DNA of 64,000 bases from the NCBI RefSeq assembly GCF_016725325.1, contig NZ_CP068083.1:1798001-1862000 (forward strand), read 5' to 3'. Shown here piece after piece: positions 1 to 7,951 of the stretch (position 1 is the stretch's first letter; each line of letters starts with the position of its first letter). Under the pieces are notes generated by a model. It was not told where the DNA came from. It ran no database searches and saw only the letters and a list, made by a program, of their open reading frames with translations. The translations under genes and the position numbers were made by a program. Source of the stretch: Sphingobacterium spiritivorum (GTDB lineage Bacteria; Bacteroidota; Bacteroidia; Sphingobacteriales; Sphingobacteriaceae).

Positions 1-1986
1 AAGGGGAGTGCGAGCGTGCTCTATGGAGGTAAGGCAATTGGAGGAGCTGTGGATATGCACGATAACACAATTCCGGTGTCATTATTTACAAAACCTTTTG
101 GAGGGCGGGTCACGGTAGAAGGTGGTACGAATAGCGGAACCAGACAGGCCGTCGATATCAATGGTAATCTCGGAAAAAAATGGGCCTGGCATTTCGGGGG
201 AATGAATCAGCATAATAATAATCTTAAAATCCCGGGAAATACCAAAGCTCCGATAGCGTATGATCCCCAGATTGACCACCTGACCGAAACAATGGCACAG
301 GTTCATGTGGATAGAGAGACGATTCGTAACCTGAGCCTGTATCCTTACCTAAGCCAGTTTGTACTGGATCATTTGAATGATCCCAAATGGGGTCTTTCCG
401 AAGCAGATCTTTATACTTTTGAATCCCATTCTGTTATCGGTACTGAGCGTGTGCTCAATCCTCCCAATGACAAATATATCGCGGGACAAGACCCCGAAAC
501 ACCTCTTTCGACTACTGTAGTACATGGAATTTCGGATTATGCACCCGTGACCAGAGGGATCATGCCCAACAGCCATGCGGAGAGCCGGGCGATAAATATC
601 GGAACGAGTTATATTCAGGATCGGTGGCGGATAGGCTTAGGCTACCGTGCATTGGAGGGATATTATGGAATTCCGGGATTTGCGATGACAAGTAAACCTA
701 AGCATTCACATGATGTGGTGGTGCCAATGCCGGACTACGCACCGATCAATACAAGAGCTCTGGCTCACAGTGCACTTTTTGAAACAGCTTATCGTGCTGA
801 TTCTTCCATTATATCCGCCTGGAAACTCAATTATATGATGCAGCGATCTGATGACAGAGAATTGGTGGGAATATACCAGGTCAATAAATTCAACAGTACC
901 AGACACGCCCTCCGAACAGATATGGAACATCAGATTAAAAAATTCTGGAAAGGAACCAGTGGAATAGATTTTTCCTTTTTAAAAATTGATGGAACGGGAG
1001 CACAAAGATATTTACCCAATAATTGGAGCCGGGAGGTCGGGGCATTTACCTTACAGCAATTTACTTTCCAACCCGTACTGCTGAATGTCGGTTACAGACA
1101 TGATTGGGTCGTACGGCGGGCAGAACATGATGCCGGATATAAAACGAGTCGCGGGATGGCAGGAGGAAAGCTTTCCGACCGGAATTTTGATCTGAATCAT
1201 TTTTCTGCTGATCTGCGCTGGAATATTTTGAAAACAGCTTTTCTTAAGTTATCCTACAATCATGCTGAACGCGCTCCCGATGTAAACGAACTATACGCCG
1301 GTAATGATCATTTCGCAATTATGATTGAAGAAAACGGAGATGACAGATTACCAAAAGAGGTTGCTAAAACCTATGAATTCGGAGCCGGTTGGCAGGCGTA
1401 CGGTTTTCAGGTGAGTGCAACATATTATGAAACAACGTTTGACAATTACCTTTATCTGGCACATACCGGAATATCCAGATCCGGAGGTTTTTTGGTCAAG
1501 GAATGGAGAGCTTCCGATACGAAAATTTCAGGTTGGGAAGCTGAACTAAGCTACAAAGCTTCCTGGACTAAGGACAGAACGTGGGAGATATCCTCTTTCT
1601 TTGATCTGGTCAAAAATGAAAACACAGCAGATGATAATATGCGTAAATGGGCGGAAGGAGATTATATGCCAAACCTTCCTACCAGCCGATACGGCCTTGC
1701 AGGATCGCTGCAGTTAGATAAGATCTTTTTTCATGTATCCTTTGACCGCTATCTGAAACAACGTTATTTAGGGAAAAATATAAATCCGGAGCCTCCAATG
1801 CCAGCTTATTCTCTGCTTGCGGGACGGGTCGGATATAGATTGAAGTTTATGGGACAGACAGTAGAATGCTATGCGCATGGTAATAATCTGCTGAACATAG
1901 AAGCCAGACCACAAAATTCCTTTTTGAAATATCTTGCACCTCTTCCCGGCCGGAATATCTCTTTGGGTGTCAAAGTGCTTCTGTAA
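1..1986 (+). CDS. TonB-dependent receptor, 5' end outside window
   Basis: The frame is open from base 1, so the gene starts upstream; the first in-window GTG (16) is not the start. The opening residues GSASVLYGGKAIGGAV are the classic end of a TonB-receptor plug domain, and the remaining roughly 640 residues alternate short beta strands as in a 22-strand barrel, with the usual RAPDVNELYAG and LPKEVAKTYEFGAGW signatures and a C-terminal strand ending in hydrophobic residues (ISLGVKVLL). It would sit in the outer membrane and import a substrate using TonB energy. One predicted extracellular stretch carries YYGIPGF followed by KHSHD, a pattern reminiscent of ZnuD-type metal receptors; this substrate hint is weak. 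The missing N-terminus (signal peptide, most of plug) would be needed to classify it further. Confidence 0.9.
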   Translation, partial: KGSASVLYGGKAIGGAVDMHDNTIPVSLFTKPFGGRVTVEGGTNSGTRQAVDINGNLGKKWAWHFGGMNQHNNNLKIPGNTKAPIAYDPQIDHLTETMAQVHVDRETIRNLSLYPYLSQFVLDHLNDPKWGLSEADLYTFESHSVIGTERVLNPPNDKYIAGQDPETPLSTTVVHGISDYAPVTRGIMPNSHAESRAINIGTSYIQDRWRIGLGYRALEGYYGIPGFAMTSKPKHSHDVVVPMPDYAPINTRALAHSALFETAYRADSSIISAWKLNYMMQRSDDRELVGIYQVNKFNSTRHALRTDMEHQIKKFWKGTSGIDFSFLKIDGTGAQRYLPNNWSREVGAFTLQQFTFQPVLLNVGYRHDWVVRRAEHDAGYKTSRGMAGGKLSDRNFDLNHFSADLRWNILKTAFLKLSYNHAERAPDVNELYAGNDHFAIMIEENGDDRLPKEVAKTYEFGAGWQAYGFQVSATYYETTFDNYLYLAHTGISRSGGFLVKEWRASDTKISGWEAELSYKASWTKDRTWEISSFFDLVKNENTADDNMRKWAEGDYMPNLPTSRYGLAGSLQLDKIFFHVSFDRYLKQRYLGKNINPEPPMPAYSLLAGRVGYRLKFMGQTVECYAHGNNLLNIEARPQNSFLKYLAPLPGRNISLGVKVLL

Positions 1987-2101
1987 TAGTCGCATTTATA
2001 AATAAAGATTGTTCAGAGAAGGTTTTTTTTGTGTAAGTTTAGTTGGTAAGATCTTGTAAATGAAGGTGGTTTGCTTTCCTGAGTTCTTAATAAACAATGT
2101 T

Positions 2102-2680
2102 ATGGAAGAAATCAGAAATGGAGTTAAGGTGATATATGCTAAATCGAGAGCGGAATGGCGCCAGTGGCTTGCGGATAATCACCAGACAGCTCATGCAGTG
2201 TGGCTGGTCGTTTTCAGGAAAGAGTCTGCTGTGAAAAGTGTGTTATACTCTGAAGCCGTGGAAGAAGCGCTTTGTTATGGCTGGATTGATAGTCTCAAGA
2301 AGAAGCGGGATCCGGATGGATGCTTTCAGTTTTTCTCCAAAAGAAAAGCACAAAGTAACTGGAGCGCTGTAAATAAGAAAAAAATTGCGCTTTTGATGGA
2401 GCAGAATCTGATGACGGATGCAGGTTTGGAAGTCGTGGATATAGCGAGGAAAAACGGAATGTGGGATGCATCTGATAATGCGGAGAATCTGTTGGTTCCT
2501 CCGGATTTAGAGCATGCTTTTCTTATAAATAAAGAAGCATATAAAAATTGGGAAAGCTTTTCGAGAACATCAAAAAAGGAAATTTTGAAATGGATTTATG
2601 ATGCGAAAAGACCGGAAACCAGGCAAAAGCGAATTGAAGAAACAATCTCTTTAGCCACTGAAAATAAAAGAGCAAAATAG
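2102..2680 (+). CDS. YdeI/OmpD-associated family protein
   Basis: A soluble protein of about 192 residues matching the YdeI/OmpD-associated (bacteriocin-protection-like) family: early VWLVVFRK segment, then EEALCYGWIDSLKKK and the FSKRKAQSNWSAVNKKK motif typical of the family, and a C-terminal IYDAKRPETRQKRIEETI segment seen in these proteins. The biochemical role is unknown. The frame opens earlier at 2060, but the ATG at 2102 (MEEIRNGVKVIYAKSR) fits the family N-terminus better than the extra 14 hydrophobic residues. It stands alone between the receptor and the YiaA-like gene. Confidence 0.8.
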   Translation: MEEIRNGVKVIYAKSRAEWRQWLADNHQTAHAVWLVVFRKESAVKSVLYSEAVEEALCYGWIDSLKKKRDPDGCFQFFSKRKAQSNWSAVNKKKIALLMEQNLMTDAGLEVVDIARKNGMWDASDNAENLLVPPDLEHAFLINKEAYKNWESFSRTSKKEILKWIYDAKRPETRQKRIEETISLATENKRAK

Positions 2681-2837
2681 TTTAAAGTTGATTCCCCGGA
2701 ATAGTAATAAGAAAATAAATTCTTTATATTGGACGTTTATATATCAGCCATTTGTAATTAAGAAGATTGTATTCACTTAAAATATGAAGAAGAATTTCTT
2801 CGCTTAGAATTTTACAACAAATCAATTATACGACTAT

Positions 2838-3256
2838 ATGAATCAAAAACATCAAGTGCATTTATTGCTGCTTCCTGGATTGCTCTTGCAGCAGGAATAG
2901 CGGGCTTTCTTATCGGACTATGGAGAGCGGAGATGCTGTTAAACGAAAAGGGCTATTATTTCACTGTTCTAATGTTTGGCCTTTTTGCTGTTATATCCGT
3001 TCAGAAGAGTGTCCGCGACAGACTGGAAAATATTCCGGTTACAGATATCTATTATGGACTTAGCTGGTTTTCGACGATTCTGGCCATTGTATTACTGACC
3101 ATAGGACTCTGGAATGCAACCCTGCTTCCGAGTGAAAAGGGATTTTATGCCTTCTCCTTTTTACTGGCGTTGTTTGGTGCTATTGCTGTACAAAAAAATA
3201 CAAGAGACAGTCAGCAACTGGCGAAGAAACAGGATAATCAGGAACCAAATTTCTAA
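2838..3256 (+). CDS. yiaA: YiaA/YiaB two-helix membrane protein with apparent frameshift near its 5' end
   Basis: From 2933 the frame encodes a small membrane protein with two copies of the YiaAB pattern: [20 protein letters not shown] and [20 protein letters not shown], each followed by QK and RD. Family members such as E. coli YiaA have one more N-terminal helix (SAFxxxSWIALxxGI...GLWxAEM). That helix is encoded here in the same frame from about 2852, but this frame has no ATG, GTG or TTG back to the stop at 2759-2761. An ATG at 2838 (MNQK) lies one frame off. Reading MNQK and shifting -1 at the five-A run 2845-2849 restores [17 protein letters not shown]. So the gene is frameshifted, uses -1 slippage, contains a sequence error, or starts at 2933 without its first helix. 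Function of the family is unknown. Confidence 0.75.
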
Positions 3257-3351
3257 TAATTTACAACCTATTCTTTTTGTATTAAAATATATAAAAGAAT
3301 AGAATATGGTGTTGCCATAAAATCTTTATAGAAACACCTGCCCCAATAAAA

Positions 3352-3396
3352 AAATAATCATCTCTCCTGACTTCTCCGTTGGGGAGTTGATTATTT
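3352..3396 (+). terminator. Strong hairpin downstream of the YiaA-like gene
   Basis: Bases 3352-3367 pair with 3381-3396 (16-bp stem with one mismatch and one G-T pair, 13-base loop). The arms begin with AAATAATCA and end with TGATTATTT, so the outer part is A/T-rich and could work in either direction, although the U-tract is interrupted. Most likely a terminator for the upstream gene. Confidence 0.5.
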
Positions 3397-3461
3397 GTCA
3401 CAGAATATATATACTCTATATGTGCGTATATAGAAATTTTAGAACTATTTTTATATACAGA

Positions 3462-3506
3462 TACCTTTGAAAAACAATATGTATGTCAGGAACCGACATA
3501 CATATT
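3462..3506 (+). promoter_or_regulatory. Putative -7 box and 5'-leader hairpin before galM
   Basis: TACCTTTG at 3462-3469 fits the Bacteroidota -7 consensus TAnnTTTG; no clear -33 TTG was seen. Beginning just where transcription should start, bases 3476-3487 and 3495-3506 form a perfect 12-bp inverted repeat (AATATGTATGTC, 7-base loop, GACATACATATT). It ends 26 bases before the galM start codon. It could be an operator at the transcription start or a 5'-UTR stem; it lacks a terminator U-run. Confidence 0.4.
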
Positions 3507-3532
3507 ATTATGATAATACAAACGGCTAACCA

Positions 3533-4633
3533 ATGAAAATCACCATCACATTGTTTGTACTTACTATCGGAACTTTGTTAAGTTGTCAATCCTCCACAGA
3601 TAAAAGCTCAAAACAGCAGGTTAATTTGCAGGATTCAGCATATCAGGCATTTATCCTTACTAATAATAAAGGGATGACGGCTCGATTCTGTGAAAACGGA
3701 GCCAGAATTATGAGTCTGCAGGTACCGGATAAAAATGGAAATCCTGTCGATGTCGTTATTGGATTCGAAGACCCTGCAGATTATGATACCGCTACCGAAC
3801 CTTACTTCGGAGCGACAATAGGCCGGTATGGAAACCGGATTAATAAAGGTAAATTTTCACTTGAGGGTAAAGACTACCAATTGACGATCAATAATGGTCT
3901 GAATACATTGCACGGAGGTAAAACAGGATTTCAGTATAAAAAATGGAACCTCAAAAAAGTGGGAGACAGCACACTTGTCTGTACACTGGTTTCTCCGGAT
4001 CAGGATAATGGCTTTCCGGGAAATCTGACAGTAAAAGTAATATATACCATTACAGCCAATAATGAGCTGACAATGGAATATGAAGCAACAACAGATAAAA
4101 CAACCGTTGTGAATCTCACCAATCATGCTTTCTTCAATCTGAATGGATCCGGGAGCATTCTGAACCATACCCTTCAGATAGATGCGGATCAATATACACC
4201 TGTTGACAGTTCATTAATTCCTACAGGAGAGCTCGCCGATGTGGGAGAAACAGCTTTTGATTTCAGGATGGAGAAAAAAATAGGATCTGACATAGACAAA
4301 AAAAATGAACAGTTGAGCTTCGGCAAAGGGTATGACCATAACTTCGTTCTTAATAAGAAATCTACGGGCCCGGTGGCAACCGTAAAAAGTACAGATTCGG
4401 GAATACAAATGCAAATCTATACCAGTGAACCCGGATTGCAGTTTTATTCCGGTAATTTTATGCAGGAAAAAAACACACTCAGAAACGGTAAAGATGTTTA
4501 CAGATCCGCATTTTGTTTAGAAACGCAGCATTTTCCGGATAGTCCCAACCATGCTAACTTTCCTTCAACTGTGCTTCGGCCGGATGAGGTATACCATACA
4601 AAATCTACCTATGCTTTTTCAACCGTTAAATAA
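3533..4633 (+). CDS. galM: Aldose 1-epimerase (galactose mutarotase), lipoprotein
   Basis: Interconverts alpha and beta anomers of aldoses such as galactose or glucose. The 366-residue protein begins with a lipoprotein signal (lipobox LLSC, Cys18), so it probably acts in the periplasm or on a membrane surface rather than in the cytoplasm. The family signatures are all present: GRYGNRINKGKF, NTLHGGKTGF, the catalytic-His segment NLTNHAFFNL, and the catalytic-Glu segment ETQHFPDSPNHANFPS near the C-terminus. The next gene, a GH2 enzyme, follows on the same strand about 35-40 bases later, so the pair probably forms an operon in which the mutarotase handles sugars released by the hydrolase. A hairpin and a -7-like box precede it. 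Confidence 0.92.
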   Translation: MKITITLFVLTIGTLLSCQSSTDKSSKQQVNLQDSAYQAFILTNNKGMTARFCENGARIMSLQVPDKNGNPVDVVIGFEDPADYDTATEPYFGATIGRYGNRINKGKFSLEGKDYQLTINNGLNTLHGGKTGFQYKKWNLKKVGDSTLVCTLVSPDQDNGFPGNLTVKVIYTITANNELTMEYEATTDKTTVVNLTNHAFFNLNGSGSILNHTLQIDADQYTPVDSSLIPTGELADVGETAFDFRMEKKIGSDIDKKNEQLSFGKGYDHNFVLNKKSTGPVATVKSTDSGIQMQIYTSEPGLQFYSGNFMQEKNTLRNGKDVYRSAFCLETQHFPDSPNHANFPSTVLRPDEVYHTKSTYAFSTVK

Positions 4634-4668
4634 CTGAAAAACGTTTGGAACAAAAAAGAAACAAACTA

Positions 4669-6567
4669 ATGATTATGAAAAAAGGAATATTGCTGATACT
4701 GATGGGGTGGCTGGCTATTGCTCAGGTCTTTGCTCAGAAGGAATGGAAAATAGTGCCCGGAAAAATTACCACAGAATGGGCTACAAAAGTAAATGCATCT
4801 TCTCCCCATGCCGAGTATCCACGACCGCAATTAACACGTAATAATAATTGGAAAAATCTTAATGGCCTGTGGCGATACACTATTTTGCCTGATGCTGCTG
4901 ATCCGCAGATTCCGGAATCTTTTGACGGGGATATTCTAGTTCCTTTTGCAGTAGAATCCGCTTTGAGCGGAGTGGGCAGATCTGTGGGAAAAGACAGTGT
5001 ATTATGGTACTACCGGGAAATTGAAATCCCTTCCTCGCTGCGAAAAGGGAAGGTATTGTTACATTTTGGAGCGGTAGATTGGGCAACACAGGTCTATGTA
5101 AACGGGACAAAAGTCGGAACACATGAAGGAGGGTATGATTCCTTTTCGTTTGATATCAGTTCAGCACTGAATAAAGGCACAAAACAAAAGATTGCTGTTC
5201 GGGTTTGGGATCCGACAGACGAAGGGCCACAGCCTGCTGGTAAACAGGTCAACAAACCGGAGTCTATCTGGTATACACCAGTCACAGGGATCTGGCAGAC
5301 CGTATGGGTAGAGGCTGTTCCTGAAACGTATATCTTGTCAACCCGTCAAACGCCTGATATTGATAAGTCGCAGCTACAGTTGACAGTAGAGACAAGTAAT
5401 CTTCAGACGGGTGATCAGATAAAAGTAACAGCATTGGACGGATCAGTAAAGGTTACAGAGCAGTTGCTGACCGACGGAGCGACGACTTTGTCCATTCCAA
5501 ATGCAAAACTATGGTCTCCTAAAAATCCGTTTTTATATGATCTGAAAATAACGATACTACGCAAAGGAAAAGTGATAGATGAAGTAGGAAGCTACTTTGG
5601 AATGCGGAAAATATCTATGGCCAAAGATCAGAATGGCATACAGCGTATGATGCTCAATAATGAGTTTGTATTCCAATACGGACCATTGGATCAGGGCTGG
5701 TGGCCGGATGGATTATATACTGCTCCAACAGATGAGGCACTTGTATTTGATATTCTGAAAACCAGAGAAATGGGATTTAATATGATCCGTAAACATATTA
5801 AGGTAGAACCCGCAAGATGGTATTATCACTGTGATAAGCTGGGGATGCTGGTATGGCAGGATATGCCTAGCGGAGACAGGGGGGATAACAACTGGTCTCA
5901 GCACCTTCGGGTCAAAATGCCTGTGGGAGAGAAAGTCGATGCGGATCACGATCTGATAGCGCAGGCACCAGATCTTAAATTTGATAAGGTGCGTTCTGCA
6001 GAATCAGAAGGGATATTCCGTAAAGAGTGGAAAGCGATCATGGATAAATTCCATAATTATCCGTCTATCGTTGTCTGGGTTCCGTTTAATGAAGCCTGGG
6101 GACAATTCAAAACGAAAGATATTGTAGAATGGACAATGAAATATGATACGAGCAGGCTGGTCAATGCTGCGAGCGGAGGTAATTTTTTCGTGGGATTGAG
6201 TCCAATACTTGACCTGCATTATTATACAGGACCTGCCATGCCGGATCCGGCTGTATATGGCAGCAAACAAATTCTGGTATTGGGCGAGTTCGGAGGATTG
6301 GGACTTCCGGTCAAAGACCATGTGTGGCTGGATAAAGGCAATTGGGGATATAAGTCTTATGATGATAAAGAGAAACTGTTATCCGAGTATGCTAAGCTTA
6401 TAGGGCGCCTTCCTGAATTGATCCGGGCCGGTCTTTCGGCAGCAGTATATACGCAGACTACAGATGTAGAGATTGAGACTAATGGTCTTATGACCTATGA
6501 CAGAAAAGTAATAAAAATTCCGGTAGATGAATTAAAGAAGATTCACAGCAAACTTTACAATAATTAA
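4669..6567 (+). CDS. Glycoside hydrolase family 2 protein (beta-galactosidase-like), secreted
   Basis: Exported glycosidase of about 632 residues. After a signal peptide (ILLILMGWLAIAQVFAQ) comes a GH2 sugar-binding jelly roll (NLNGLWRYTILPD; VPFAVESALSGVG; LLHFGAVDWATQVYVNG), an immunoglobulin-like domain, and a TIM barrel. The probable acid/base Glu lies in VPFNEAWGQF and the probable nucleophile Glu in LVLGEFGGLGL. The frame opens at a TTG (4645), but ATG 4669 or 4675 gives a normal signal peptide. The protein is shorter than LacZ-type enzymes and lacks their C-terminal domains. Substrate cannot be fixed from sequence: beta-galactoside, arabinoside or a related plant sugar are possible. 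Probably cotranscribed with galM. Confidence 0.85.
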   Translation: MIMKKGILLILMGWLAIAQVFAQKEWKIVPGKITTEWATKVNASSPHAEYPRPQLTRNNNWKNLNGLWRYTILPDAADPQIPESFDGDILVPFAVESALSGVGRSVGKDSVLWYYREIEIPSSLRKGKVLLHFGAVDWATQVYVNGTKVGTHEGGYDSFSFDISSALNKGTKQKIAVRVWDPTDEGPQPAGKQVNKPESIWYTPVTGIWQTVWVEAVPETYILSTRQTPDIDKSQLQLTVETSNLQTGDQIKVTALDGSVKVTEQLLTDGATTLSIPNAKLWSPKNPFLYDLKITILRKGKVIDEVGSYFGMRKISMAKDQNGIQRMMLNNEFVFQYGPLDQGWWPDGLYTAPTDEALVFDILKTREMGFNMIRKHIKVEPARWYYHCDKLGMLVWQDMPSGDRGDNNWSQHLRVKMPVGEKVDADHDLIAQAPDLKFDKVRSAESEGIFRKEWKAIMDKFHNYPSIVVWVPFNEAWGQFKTKDIVEWTMKYDTSRLVNAASGGNFFVGLSPILDLHYYTGPAMPDPAVYGSKQILVLGEFGGLGLPVKDHVWLDKGNWGYKSYDDKEKLLSEYAKLIGRLPELIRAGLSAAVYTQTTDVEIETNGLMTYDRKVIKIPVDELKKIHSKLYNN

Positions 6568-6593
6568 TTGAATTACAGGGCGTATTATTTTGG

Positions 6594-6638
6594 AATAAGA
6601 TAAGGTGTATTCAAAAAGATAGCTTATCTTATTTGTTC
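6594..6638. terminator. A/T-rich inverted repeat between convergent genes
   Basis: AATAAGATAAG at 6594-6604 is exactly complementary to 6623-6633 (11-bp arms, 18-base loop). It lies between the convergent GH2 gene and glycosyltransferase gene and overlaps the latter's stop. Probably a bidirectional terminator, though A/T-rich. Confidence 0.45.
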
Positions 6639-7852
6639 TTTTCTGTAATCCAGAGGGACATGTATTTGGTGCTTTGCAAAGTATGATGTTGCAGGATCTG
6701 CCCCACAAAATGAGTTTGGCGGTGTAAGGCAAGAGCGCGCTGCAACTCAAATAACCTTTGTATAAACGTCTCCACAAACTTCCTGCTGGAATACCGGTTA
6801 TTGATAATCGAAATACCTTTTTTCTGAGCAGCTTCCCAGACATCTTTATCACGATAAAGTATCGTGACCTGCTCTGTAAACAGATTTATATCATCCTCCA
6901 CTGCGCCAGGCCAGTTAACCCGGTCAGCCATTGATTCGGCTCCTGTTGAAGAGGTGACGGAAGGTGTTCCGGTTTGCATGGCATCTATAAACTTACCCTT
7001 TATACCAGCACCAAAAGGTATAGGTGCGATCAGCAACCTGTGGTTAGCCATCGTTTCTCTGGCATCTTCTGCCCGGCCGGCTATAAAAAAACGCTCTTTA
7101 GGATTATGAAGCTGTAAGACCTTTTGAGAAGGATAGGCACCATAAATATAAAGAGAGGCTTCAGGCATTTTTTTGCAAAGTAACGGCCAGATATTTTTCT
7201 TAAGATTCAGCACCGTATGCCAGTTCGGCTCATGCAGAAAATTGCCTATGAACAGCATATCTTTTCTTTCTTCAAATGTCTTCCATGATGCAACTCTTTC
7301 ATCATCAATTTCCTGTTCCAAAAAAGGTAGATAATACAGTATACGAGGGTCTATCCGGAATGTAGAAGTCAGGAGATCCATCTCTGTCTCGGAGATAATC
7401 AGACTGATATCTGATCGCAGGATAGCAGCGAGTTCACGTTTAGTGACATCGTTGTATAGGTCGGGAGTGGTATCTGTCGTATTTTGCTGACGTGCGTGGC
7501 GAAGAAAATGAAGATCTTCGGTGTCCAGTATCTTTAGTGCATCCGGACAGTGCTGTGTTACTCTCCATCCATACTGCTCTTCGATCATAAAGCGGTCAAA
7601 TACCACCATAGCAGGATTCAGCTCTTGAATAAAAGTATCAAAAGAAGGATCATTAAGCAATATAGGGGCTTCTTCTACATCCATTGCGGCAAGATCGAGA
7701 CTGTATGCAGACTTTTGAGCAGCACAGGCAAAGACGACCTGTAAATCATGTTGAAGAAAAAGTTCTATCAATTGCTGCATCCGGAATCCTGCTGCTGAGG
7801 ATGTCGGTTCCGGCCACACCAGGCCAATGATCAATACTTTTTGATGTTGCAT
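6629..7852 (-). CDS. Glycosyltransferase, GT-B fold (family 4-like)
   Basis: A 407-residue predicted cytoplasmic glycosyltransferase. The first strand MQHQKVLIIGLVWPEPTSSAAG and following helix match the acceptor-side Rossmann domain of GT-B enzymes; the C-terminal domain has MLFIGNFLHEPNWHTV, IYGAYPSQ, FIAGRAED and the donor-binding stretch PFGAGIKGKFIDAMQTGTP with a conserved later Glu (GAESMADRV). The frame is open 80 codons further upstream, but those codons read like intergenic sequence and extend into mprF on the opposite strand, so ATG 7852 is preferred. It is divergent from mprF with about 100 bases between starts. Donor and acceptor sugars are unknown. Confidence 0.82.
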   Translation of the reverse strand: MQHQKVLIIGLVWPEPTSSAAGFRMQQLIELFLQHDLQVVFACAAQKSAYSLDLAAMDVEEAPILLNDPSFDTFIQELNPAMVVFDRFMIEEQYGWRVTQHCPDALKILDTEDLHFLRHARQQNTTDTTPDLYNDVTKRELAAILRSDISLIISETEMDLLTSTFRIDPRILYYLPFLEQEIDDERVASWKTFEERKDMLFIGNFLHEPNWHTVLNLKKNIWPLLCKKMPEASLYIYGAYPSQKVLQLHNPKERFFIAGRAEDARETMANHRLLIAPIPFGAGIKGKFIDAMQTGTPSVTSSTGAESMADRVNWPGAVEDDINLFTEQVTILYRDKDVWEAAQKKGISIINNRYSSRKFVETFIQRLFELQRALALHRQTHFVGQILQHHTLQSTKYMSLWITEKNK

Positions 7853-7951
7853 GAAGTCCAAAGTTAAGCCAATTTTAAGACGATGGTTAATTTTTTTTAA
7901 CATTGCTTTATTAAGAAATAATACTACATTCGTTTCATCAATGAGGTTATA

